DNA of 48,983 bases from Marinifilum sp. GTDB lineage: Bacteria > UBA9089 > CG2-30-40-21. The notes below the pieces were generated by a model that saw nothing but the letters and a program-made list of their open reading frames with translations, was not told the origin of the DNA and made no database searches. Below are positions 24,849 through 31,395 of the stretch, piece by piece (the stretch's first letter is position 1; every line of letters starts with the position of its first letter). Location: positions 1-48,983 of the forward strand of contig DYDG01000005.1 of the NCBI GenBank assembly GCA_020717845.1, written 5' to 3'. The position numbers and the translations under genes were made by a program.

Positions 24849-25293
24849 GCAATTAGAAGCAGATGTATTAGATGAAATAGATGCAGTAGAACAAGTTTTA
24901 AAAGATTTGTCTCTTCTTAAAAATAGGTTGGACTCAGATAAAATAGATAATATCCAAAAAGCAGCTATAGGAACATTCTTACTAAATTTTTATGTAGGGG
25001 TAGAAAATATTGTTAAGCGTATAAGTAAAGAATACTATCAAACTATGCCTAAGGGAGACAATTGGCATAAAGAACTTCTTGATTTGTCTCACACTCCACC
25101 TCAAGGGAAAAATCCTATTTTTAACCAGGATATTGTAGATAGACTAAACCCATATAGAGGATTTAGGCATGTATTTGTTAGTGGATATGGATTTAAACTA
25201 CGTCTGGAGTTGATGAGTTCATTAATAAATAATGTTGAATTCCTGTGGGCTGATATAAAGAAGGCTGTTAAGAAATTTTGGGGTAAGTTATGA
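24832..25293 (+). CDS. HEPN domain protein, HepT-like toxin
   Basis: 153 aa, all-helical. The helix with KAAIGTFLLNFYVGVENIVK and the C-terminal signature PYRGFRHVFVSGYGF match HepT-like ribonuclease proteins, in which Arg/His near this position are catalytic. I cannot confirm exact R-x(4-6)-H spacing. It overlaps the MNT gene by 17 bp, forming a HEPN/MNT toxin-antitoxin pair. Its stop codon TGA (25291-25293) consists of the first three bases of an inverted-repeat element, so the original C-terminus may have been slightly longer. Confidence 0.8.
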   Translation: MEKKYEQLEADVLDEIDAVEQVLKDLSLLKNRLDSDKIDNIQKAAIGTFLLNFYVGVENIVKRISKEYYQTMPKGDNWHKELLDLSHTPPQGKNPIFNQDIVDRLNPYRGFRHVFVSGYGFKLRLELMSSLINNVEFLWADIKKAVKKFWGKL

Positions 25294-25409
25294 CTCTGTT
25301 GATTTAGTCAGTTTTTGCGAGACCATCATTTTTCATAGTGCTTTATACAGACCGAACAACCACATAATGTATGCCTAAGATATTGAGCGGTGGTAAATCA
25401 ACAGAGTCA
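25291..25409. mobile_element. MITE-like element, TGACTCTGTTGATTTA family, copy 1
   Basis: Perfect 16 bp terminal inverted repeats: TGACTCTGTTGATTTA (25291-25306) and TAAATCAACAGAGTCA (25394-25409), flanked by TA on both sides. The interior shares GAGACCATCAT and AACAACCACATAATGTATGCC with copy 2 at 39042-39162. The TA flank and length fit a Tc1/mariner (IS630)-type MITE. It ends the HEPN gene. Confidence 0.8.
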
Positions 25410-25425
25410 TATATGAGGAGATTAG

Positions 25426-25605
25426 ATGCAGACATTAAAACAAGAAGCAATACAGGTAATTTCAAAGTTGCCTGATTCTTCCAGTATTGACGATATTATG
25501 TATGAACTTTATGTAATTGACAAGATTAAAAGGGGATTAGAATCTGCTGAACGGGGTGAACTAATATCTACAGAAGAGTTGAAAGGAGAAATCCAGTCGT
25601 GGTGA
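25426..25605 (+). CDS. Small antitoxin of a ParDE/RelBE-like module
   Basis: 59 aa. It has good coding character: QTLKQEAIQVISKLPD, then SIDDIMYELYVIDKIKRGLE and ELISTEELKGEIQSW. It is an acidic helical protein of the addiction-module family that ends in a TEEL motif. GAGGAG lies upstream of the ATG. Its stop overlaps the GTG start of the ParE-like toxin gene. A homologous second copy occurs at 26040-26222. It binds and neutralises the following toxin by analogy. Confidence 0.75.
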   Translation: MQTLKQEAIQVISKLPDSSSIDDIMYELYVIDKIKRGLESAERGELISTEELKGEIQSW

Positions 25606-25904
25606 AGTGGACAATCCCTGCTAAGGAAGATTTGAAACAGATTCACGATTATATTGCACGAGACTCTAAATTCTATGCGAAAAAAGTATCAGCGGAAATT
25701 GTTGAAAGGTCAAAAGAACTAAAAGAGTTCCCTGAAATGGGAAGAATTGTTCCAGAAATAGGAACTCCTGACATTAGAGAGTTGTTTGTCTATTCATATC
25801 GACTTGTTTACGAATTGATTCCCAATGGTGTTCAGATTCTTGCAGTAATACATGGTAAACAGAATTTTTTGCATGGGAATTCGGATAAATTAAGAAAGGA
25901 ATAA
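25599..25904 (+). CDS. ParE/RelE family toxin
   Basis: 101 aa from GTG 25599, overlapping the antitoxin by 7 bp. Family features: KWTIPAKEDLKQIHDYIARD near the start, KELKEFPEMGRIVPE in the middle, and the final strands ELFVYSYRLVYELIPNGVQI and LAVIHGKQN. RelE-type toxins cleave mRNA at the ribosome and ParE-type toxins inhibit gyrase; the sequence does not separate the two. Full length and apparently intact, unlike the second copy just downstream. Confidence 0.85.
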   Translation: MVKWTIPAKEDLKQIHDYIARDSKFYAKKVSAEIVERSKELKEFPEMGRIVPEIGTPDIRELFVYSYRLVYELIPNGVQILAVIHGKQNFLHGNSDKLRKE

Positions 25905-26039
25905 GAGGACAACATCGACTAATTTGGCATAAATGAAATTGTCTGAAGACAACACAGAGTAGACCACATGATTCGCTGCTCAGAGATTCTTTTTATGAGA
26001 TTGGTTGAATTAAGAAGAAAGGAGGTATGCATAAAAGTA

Positions 26040-26222
26040 GTGTTATTGAAAGAAGTTGCTCTTGATGCTATAAAGCGGTTACCTGATGAATGTAAGTTAG
26101 AAGACATAATGTATGAGCTAAACCTTGTTTCACAGGTTTTAGAAGGGCTTAAGGATGCTGAAGATGGAAGGTTAATATCTACAGAAGAACTTCTTAAAAG
26201 GGTTGAACAATGGGAAAGATAA
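26040..26222 (+). CDS. Second copy of the small antitoxin (start uncertain)
   Basis: About 60 aa. It is homologous to the protein at 25426: KEVALDAIKRLPDECKLEDI, MYELNLVSQVLEGLKDAEDG and RLISTEELLKRVEQWE. The start is unclear. AAAGGAGG ends at 26025, and in frame only ATA 26031, GTG 26040 and TTG 26046 follow closely. I take GTG 26040. An upstream in-frame extension to 25968 is less protein-like. It overlaps a truncated toxin gene by 13 bp, so it may be an orphan antitoxin able to protect against the intact neighbour. Confidence 0.6.
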   Translation: MLLKEVALDAIKRLPDECKLEDIMYELNLVSQVLEGLKDAEDGRLISTEELLKRVEQWER

Positions 26223-26314
26223 AATGGACAGAAAAGGCAAGTAGTCATTTGCAAACAATTTATAATTATATTGCCAAGGATTCTAAAATCTATGCTGCAC
26301 GGCAATGGAAATAG
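26210..26314 (+). pseudogene. Truncated ParE-like toxin gene
   Basis: 34 codons: MGKIKWTEKASSHLQTIYNY, then IAKDSKIYAARQWK, then TAG. This matches the first third of the intact toxin at 25599 and stops there. The remaining strands, which form the active fold, are missing and are not found in other frames downstream. It is a decayed duplicate of the adjacent module. Confidence 0.7.
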
Positions 26315-26324
26315 GAGAAAAAGC

Positions 26325-26468
26325 GTGGGCTATGTAAAGACAAAAATTGAAATAGAGAATCCTAAAAATCCAAATTTTCCACAAGTGTTGGTTAAGAACA
26401 TGGTTAATCGCGGAGAAGCGGGTAAGGAGGAAAATAATTTATGCTTACTGATAAGTCTATTAGTGTAG
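26325..26468 (+). pseudogene. Fragment resembling the start of a clan AA aspartic-protease-like protein
   Basis: From GTG 26325 the frame reads VGYVKTKIEIENPKNPNFPQ then VLVKNMVNRGEAG, similar to the first strands of small retropepsin-like proteins, but it lacks the DTGA motif that should follow and runs into the start of the next gene. Probably a remnant. The similarity is from memory and weak. Confidence 0.3.
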
Positions 26469-26881
26469 TAATAATTACAGCAATATTTGCAACAATATTT
26501 ACAACAATACCGTTAGTTATTGGATATTGCACTCAATCTTATCTCTCGCAACGCCAAGAGATTGCTTTAAAAAAGCACAATGAGAAAATAGAACGATATA
26601 CAAAACTTCTTCAAGCTATGTCTGGATTCTATGGAAAAGGAGTAAAAGAAGATAAAGAAAAATTTTTGGAAGAATATAGGATTGCATGGTTATTTGCGTC
26701 TGATGATGTCATCCTTTCGATTAATGAATTTTTTAAAGTTATTGACTCTAAAACTAGGGGTGAGTTTACAGGAGACGAACAGTTGATTGCATTGAGTAAA
26801 GTTGTTTGCAATATTCGTAAAGATATTATGAAAAATGAGACAAAGCTATTGCCTGAGAACTTCAAACATACTCAGCCATGA
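26441..26881 (+). CDS. Hypothetical single-pass membrane protein
   Basis: 146 aa with AAGGAGG before the ATG. One N-terminal transmembrane helix (about 8-31, VVIITAIFATIFTTIPLVIG) is followed by a charged helical cytosolic region with RQEIALKKHNEKIERYTKLL, FLEEYRIAWLFASDDV and IRKDIMKNE. I do not recognise a named family. Small membrane proteins of this shape are often found among accessory defence or toxin genes, but no toxin motif is visible. The gene appears intact. Confidence 0.65.
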   Translation: MLTDKSISVVIITAIFATIFTTIPLVIGYCTQSYLSQRQEIALKKHNEKIERYTKLLQAMSGFYGKGVKEDKEKFLEEYRIAWLFASDDVILSINEFFKVIDSKTRGEFTGDEQLIALSKVVCNIRKDIMKNETKLLPENFKHTQP

Positions 26882-26935
26882 GTATGTTATAGTGCCAAAG
26901 TTGGCGAAAGTGAACGACTTAAAAAGGAAAATAGT

Positions 26936-27055
26936 ATGGGAATTCAGATTGATCCACATACTTTAGAAAGAGCAGAGGAGCGAGGGAGAGAGCCGGGGTC
27001 AGACCTTGAAAGCAGAATTAACTCGGCAGGAAATTGGTATTCTGAAAGGAAATAA
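26936..27055 (+). pseudogene. DUF4258-like gene start, truncated by a repeat
   Basis: 39 codons: MGIQIDPHTLERAEERG is the usual start of DUF4258-type toxin-like proteins. It then changes to REPGSDLESRINSAG. The DNA at the change (GAGCCGGGGTCAGACCTTGA) looks like a dispersed GGGGTCAGACC-type repeat. The normal DUF4258 continuation is absent. Confidence 0.45.
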
Positions 27056-27110
27056 TTCGGTAAGCCGAAAAAAGACGGCAGAGTGCATTCAAACAAAACA
27101 GGAGAAATAG

Positions 27111-27380
27111 ATGCCATCAATTTCTATGTTCTATGGAATTATCATTTACATATATTTCAAGGACAATAAACAACACAAGAAACCACATATCCATGTCAAG
27201 TACCAGGAGCATGAGGTTATCGTTGCTATTCCCGATGGTGAAGTGCTTGAGGGTAGCATTCCAAATTCCAAGATGAAACTCCTCCAAGCATGGATTGAGC
27301 TACACAAAGATGAACTACTTGCTGATTGGGAACTTGCTGTATCAGGGCAGCAACCCTATAAGATTGATCCATTGAGGTAA
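27111..27380 (+). CDS. DUF4160 family protein
   Basis: 89 aa, AGGAG 6 nt upstream of the ATG. Family hallmarks: an N-terminal strand set with GIIIYIYFKDNKQHKKPHIH, then VKYQEHEVIVAIPDGEVLEG and a C-terminal helix KMKLLQAWIELHKDELLADW. DUF4160 genes commonly precede DUF2442 genes, as here with a 3 bp gap, and the pair is regarded as a toxin-antitoxin-like module. The His-rich PHIH motif suggests metal binding or catalysis, which is unproven. Confidence 0.85.
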   Translation: MPSISMFYGIIIYIYFKDNKQHKKPHIHVKYQEHEVIVAIPDGEVLEGSIPNSKMKLLQAWIELHKDELLADWELAVSGQQPYKIDPLR

Positions 27381-27383
27381 GAA

Positions 27384-27620
27384 ATGAATCCAAGAGTAAA
27401 AGAAGTTTTTCCAACTGATAATTACAAACTGATAATAGTTTTTACTAACGGGGAACGAGGCCTTTACGATTGTTCTGATTTATTGAATTTTGGTGTCTTC
27501 AATGAATTGAAAGATGAAGGCTATTTCAAGCAGGCAAGAGTCTTGGACGGTACAGTTGCTTGGCCTCATGAGCAAGATATATGCCCTGATACGCTTTATT
27601 TGGAGTCAAGGAGAAGATAG
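27384..27620 (+). CDS. DUF2442 family protein
   Basis: 78 aa. DUF2442 signature: PRVKEVFPTDNYKLIIVFTN, GERGLYDCSDLL, and the C-terminal VLDGTVAWPHEQDICPDTLY. It is translationally adjacent to DUF4160 and presumably encodes the antitoxin half of the pair. GAGG precedes the ATG. It is the last intact small module before the repeat element and qmoB. Confidence 0.85.
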   Translation: MNPRVKEVFPTDNYKLIIVFTNGERGLYDCSDLLNFGVFNELKDEGYFKQARVLDGTVAWPHEQDICPDTLYLESRRR

Positions 27621-27671
27621 GAGAGAAGATAGGGACAGCGACCGTTTGGGTACTTAATAAACTTTAATGTT

Positions 27672-27789
27672 CCACTTATTAAAGATGGAATAAAACGAAT
27701 GATTTTATAAGATGTATGTCTTAGTGAACCTTTGTGTCTTAGTGCCTTTGTGGCAGAAATTTTTACCACAAAGGCCCTAAGACACAAAG
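27672..27789. mobile_element. MITE-like element, GCCACAAAGGCACTAAGA family, copy 2 (rearranged)
   Basis: 27672-27756 (TTATTAAAGATGGAATAAAA, then CTTTGTGTCTTAGTGCCTTT plus GTGGC) aligns in the same orientation with the right two-thirds of copy 1 (22519-22646). It is followed by an inverted terminal sequence, ACCACAAAGGCCCTAAGACA plus CAAAG (about 27765-27789). It ends just before the ribosome-binding site of qmoB. Confidence 0.65.
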
Positions 27790-27808
27790 ATGAAAAAAGG
27801 AGGAATTT

Positions 27809-30055
27809 ATGGATAAGAAATTAGGTGTATATATCTGTACAGGCTGTGGGATTGGTGATAGCCTTGATATAGAAAAATTGTCAAAGGTAGCTACAAAGGA
27901 ATATAAAATATCTGTATGCAAAACACATGCCTGCCTTTGTGCAGATGAGGGTGTTGGATTTATTAAGAGTGATTGTGAGGCAGAGGCTGTTACTACAACA
28001 ATTATTTGTGCCTGCTCACGACGGATACATCAGGATATATTTGACTTTGCAGATAAGGTTGTGGAACGTGTGAACTTACGGGAGCATGTTGTCTGGAGTC
28101 AGCCAGCCAATCATGAGGATACTCAGATGATGGCTGAGGACTATCTGCGGATGGGTATTGTTAAGGCTCAAAAGTCGCAAGCCTTAGATCCATATAAGCC
28201 TGCAGAAGAGATAAGCAGGGTTGTGCTGGTGGTTGGCGGCGGGGTAGCTGGTATGACTGCAGCCATTGAGGCTGCAAAGGCTGGAACTCAGGTTGTTTTG
28301 GTAGAAAAAGAGGCATGTCTTGGCGGCTTCTCAGCAAAATTGCACAAACATTTTCCAGTGAATCCACCTTATGATAGTTTGCAAACACCACCTCATGTGG
28401 CGATGATCAAAGAGGTTGAAGTAAACCCAAATATCAATGTCCATACTTCAGCTAAGATTCAGAAGATTGCCGGTGGGCCAGGGCTATTTGATGTAACCAT
28501 GGAACAAAAGGGCGAGTCATCACAATTTCGTGTTGGAGCAATAGTGTTAGCTGCCGGTTTTGTCCCGTATGATGCCACAAAGCTTGCCCACCTTGGCTTT
28601 GGTGCATCGCCAAATGTGATTACTAATGTTCAGATGGAAGAGCTGGCAAAAAAGGGTAAGATTATTAGACCGTCTGATGGTAAAGAGGCAAAGAATGTAG
28701 CCTTTATTCAATGTGCCGGCAGTCGTGATGCAAACCATCTGCCATACTGCTCAACATCTTGCTGCATGACCTCATTGAAACAGGCAATCTATGTTCGAGA
28801 ACAAAATCAGGATACGGCTGCCTACATATTTTACAAGGATATGCGAACTATGGGACAGCATGAGGATTTTTATATTCGTGCCCAGGAGGATGAGGGGATA
28901 TTCTTAACCAAAGGGGAGGTTGTGGGTGTCAAGGCGATTGCAGGAGATAACTTAGCCGTAACAGTTGAAAATACATTGCTTGGGGAAAATATCCAGATTG
29001 AGGCAGATATGGTTGTCCTGGCAACAGGCATGGTGCCGGTTACAGGCATAGAAATGGTAGTTAAAGAGGTAACTATAGATGATGCCTCTTGTGAGCAAGA
29101 GCAGTGCAGTCAAGTTTCATCTGCAACACCAGATGAAACTGCTATCATCAAGTCTGACATCCTGAACCTTGAATACAGACAGGGTCCAGAGTTGCCACAG
29201 TTGAGATACGGATTCCCTGATTCACACTTTATCTGTTTCCCATACGAGACCAGACGAACAGGGATATATGCAGCTGGCTGTGTTCGTCATCCCATGGATA
29301 TAGGAGCGTGTATGGATGATGCCTGCGGGGCAGCACTGAAAGCCATTCAGTGTATTGAGCTTACCAGTCATGGCAAGGCTGTTCATCCAAGGGTTGGGGA
29401 CATGAGCTATCCAGAATTCTTTATGCAAAGATGCACCCAGTGCAAGAGATGCACAGATGAGTGTCCATTTGGAGCGATTAATGAGGATGAAAAATTCAAT
29501 CCATTGCCAAATCCAACACGGTGCAGAAGGTGCGGGACATGTATGGGAGCCTGTCCGGAAAGGATCATTAGCTTCAAGGACTATTCCATTGATATTATAT
29601 CATCCATGATGAAGGCAATTAATGTGCCAGAGGAGGATGAGGAAAAACCAAGAGTCCTTGTCTTTATGTGTGAAAACGATGCTGTGCCTGCCCTTGATAT
29701 GGCTGGTGCAAAACGGCTTTCTCTCAACCCTTATGTTCGGGTTATACCAGTCAGGTGCCTTGGCTCTGTGCACCTTGTCTGGATAACAGATGCCCTGTCC
29801 AAGGGGATAGATGGGGTATTGCTGATAGGCTGTAAGCATGGTGATGACTACCAGTGCCATTTTGTCAAGGGAAGTGAACTGGCAAATACTCGATTGAGCA
29901 AGGTCAAAGAGACATTAGACAGGCTTCGGCTTGAGTCTGAACGGGTAAAAATGGTGCAGCTGGCAATAAATGAGTATGACCTGCTTCCAGGAATATTCAG
30001 TGAGTTTATGGAAACAATGGAAAAGGTTGGACCTAATCCGTTTAAGGGATTTTAA
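27809..30055 (+). CDS. qmoB: Quinone-interacting membrane-bound oxidoreductase subunit B
   Basis: 748 aa, AAAAAGGAGG before the ATG. An HdrA-like N-terminal part (GVYICTGCGIGDSLDIEKLS) leads into an FAD fold (VVLVVGGGVAGMTAAIEAAK) and FIQCAGSRDANHLPYCSTSC. Two 4Fe-4S motifs follow near 540-580 (CTQCKRCTDECP, CRRCGTCMGACP). The C-terminus is an MvhD-like domain (about 615-740: VLVFMCENDAVPALDM, VRCLGSVHLVWITDALSKG, LLIGCKHGDDYQCHFVKGSE). This fusion of HdrA and MvhD parts is diagnostic of QmoB. The protein is cytosolic and acts with QmoA and the membrane subunit QmoC. qmoC follows after 93 bp. Confidence 0.95.
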   Translation: MDKKLGVYICTGCGIGDSLDIEKLSKVATKEYKISVCKTHACLCADEGVGFIKSDCEAEAVTTTIICACSRRIHQDIFDFADKVVERVNLREHVVWSQPANHEDTQMMAEDYLRMGIVKAQKSQALDPYKPAEEISRVVLVVGGGVAGMTAAIEAAKAGTQVVLVEKEACLGGFSAKLHKHFPVNPPYDSLQTPPHVAMIKEVEVNPNINVHTSAKIQKIAGGPGLFDVTMEQKGESSQFRVGAIVLAAGFVPYDATKLAHLGFGASPNVITNVQMEELAKKGKIIRPSDGKEAKNVAFIQCAGSRDANHLPYCSTSCCMTSLKQAIYVREQNQDTAAYIFYKDMRTMGQHEDFYIRAQEDEGIFLTKGEVVGVKAIAGDNLAVTVENTLLGENIQIEADMVVLATGMVPVTGIEMVVKEVTIDDASCEQEQCSQVSSATPDETAIIKSDILNLEYRQGPELPQLRYGFPDSHFICFPYETRRTGIYAAGCVRHPMDIGACMDDACGAALKAIQCIELTSHGKAVHPRVGDMSYPEFFMQRCTQCKRCTDECPFGAINEDEKFNPLPNPTRCRRCGTCMGACPERIISFKDYSIDIISSMMKAINVPEEDEEKPRVLVFMCENDAVPALDMAGAKRLSLNPYVRVIPVRCLGSVHLVWITDALSKGIDGVLLIGCKHGDDYQCHFVKGSELANTRLSKVKETLDRLRLESERVKMVQLAINEYDLLPGIFSEFMETMEKVGPNPFKGF

Positions 30056-30061
30056 GGTAAT

Positions 30062-30078
30062 GCAAGCATCTTGCTTGC
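30062..30078 (+). repeat. Short perfect hairpin between qmoB and qmoC
   Basis: GCAAGCA (30062-30068), loop TCT, TGCTTGC (30072-30078). No T-run follows, so it is unlikely to stop transcription into qmoC. Confidence 0.45.
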
Positions 30079-30148
30079 GTTTCTGATATCCCTCAATCTG
30101 GAAGAAGTAATTGCATGGTAAATATCAACAAGGAGGCGTAACAGAAAA

Positions 30149-31267
30149 ATGGCAAATGTAATCAAGCCAGACATAAGTGTAGTCAAGGAAATAATCTCAT
30201 CTGGTGGCGAGTCGCTGAAAAAATGCTATCAGTGTGCCACATGCTCGGTAGTGTGTAATCTATCACCAGATGACAACCCATTTCCAAGGAAGGAGATGAT
30301 TAATGCCCAGTGGGGGCTAAAGGATAGATTGGTCAGCGACCCAAATATCTGGCTCTGTCACCAATGCAGTGATTGCACAGCTTACTGTCCGAGAGGGGCA
30401 AAGCCTGGCGAGGTGATAGGTGCTGTCCGAAAAATGACCATTGCCCATTATGCTGTGCCCGGGTTCTTAGCCAAAATGGTTGGCAATATAAAATATTTGC
30501 CTTTGCTCATTGCCTTTCCGGTGCTGTTTCTTCTGGCTGTGCTTGGAGCTACTGGACATCTGCATATTCCAGATGGGGAGATAGTTTTTGGACACTTGAT
30601 GCCTCATACACTTATTGACATGGTTTTTGTTCCTGTAGCCATGTTTGCTGCTCTGGTATTTGCTGTGGGGGTATTACGGTTCTGGAAGGATATTCATGGT
30701 CAATGCAAATGCAGCCTTGCATCTTTAATTCCAGCTATTATCTCTGTCAAGCTGGATATTCTGGCACACAACAAATTTAGAAAATGCGAGGTAAACAAGG
30801 GAAGGGCATTGGCTCATATGGGTGTATTCTATGGATTTATTGGGTTAGCGATAACGACTGCATTAGCCGTATTTTGCCTGTATATACTGGGTCAGCATTC
30901 ACCCTATCCTCAATTATCACCACTAAAAATAATTGGGAATATCAGTGCTATAGCACTGCTGGCAGGCATTACCTTAGTCGTCATCAATCGGCTCAGGGTC
31001 AAGGCACAGGCAGGCATAGGCAGTTATTTTGATTGGCTATTCATTGGTGTTATCTATACCGTAGTATTGTCCGGCATACTTGCTGAGGTAACAAGACTGA
31101 TGGATATAGCCATGCTTGCCTATCCAATCTATTTCGTTCACCTTGTTTCCGTGTTCTTCCTCTTTTTCTATGCCCCTTATTCCAAACTGGCTCATATGGT
31201 CTATAGATCCATAGCCCTGGTTTATGCTAAGAAGAATGAGAAAAAGGATAACCCTTTCAGTGTGTAA
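30149..31267 (+). CDS. qmoC: Quinone-interacting membrane-bound oxidoreductase subunit C
   Basis: 372 aa. The N-terminal HdrC-like part carries two 4Fe-4S motifs, KKCYQCATCSVVCNLSP (about 26-42) and WLCHQCSDCTAYCPRGAKPG (about 68-87). The rest is an HdrE-like membrane domain with about six hydrophobic helices (for example LPLLIAFPVLFLLAVLGATG, VFYGFIGLAITTALAVFCLY and YFVHLVSVFFLFFYAPYSKL). Conserved histidines probably bind heme b. It is the quinone-interacting subunit that anchors QmoAB. An SD-like AAGGAGG lies upstream. Length and architecture are typical, and the cluster ends here. Confidence 0.95.
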   Translation: MANVIKPDISVVKEIISSGGESLKKCYQCATCSVVCNLSPDDNPFPRKEMINAQWGLKDRLVSDPNIWLCHQCSDCTAYCPRGAKPGEVIGAVRKMTIAHYAVPGFLAKMVGNIKYLPLLIAFPVLFLLAVLGATGHLHIPDGEIVFGHLMPHTLIDMVFVPVAMFAALVFAVGVLRFWKDIHGQCKCSLASLIPAIISVKLDILAHNKFRKCEVNKGRALAHMGVFYGFIGLAITTALAVFCLYILGQHSPYPQLSPLKIIGNISAIALLAGITLVVINRLRVKAQAGIGSYFDWLFIGVIYTVVLSGILAEVTRLMDIAMLAYPIYFVHLVSVFFLFFYAPYSKLAHMVYRSIALVYAKKNEKKDNPFSV

Positions 31268-31272
31268 CGAAT

Positions 31273-31338
31273 GGAAAAAGGGAAATAGGGGAAAATGAAA
31301 AAAAGAATCTATGGAATAATTAGATTTCCCCTTTTTCC
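31273..31338. repeat. Inverted repeat after qmoC
   Basis: GGAAAAAGGGAAAT (31273-31286) pairs with ATTTCCCCTTTTTCC (31324-31338) with one bulge. Polypyrimidine tracts follow (CTTTTCCCTTTTCCC). It could form a weak bidirectional stop signal, but the loop is long. Confidence 0.4.
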
Positions 31339-31395
31339 ATCTTTTCCCTTTTCCCTTATTTACACCTGAACATTTACCAAATGGAATGATGCACT

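Noticed and set aside
20003-31267. Possibility that dsrAB or other sulfite-reductase genes are present
   Set aside because: All large frames in this part are assigned to apr, qmo and small modules; no siroheme-binding sulfite reductase motif is visible, so the pathway is incomplete within the window.
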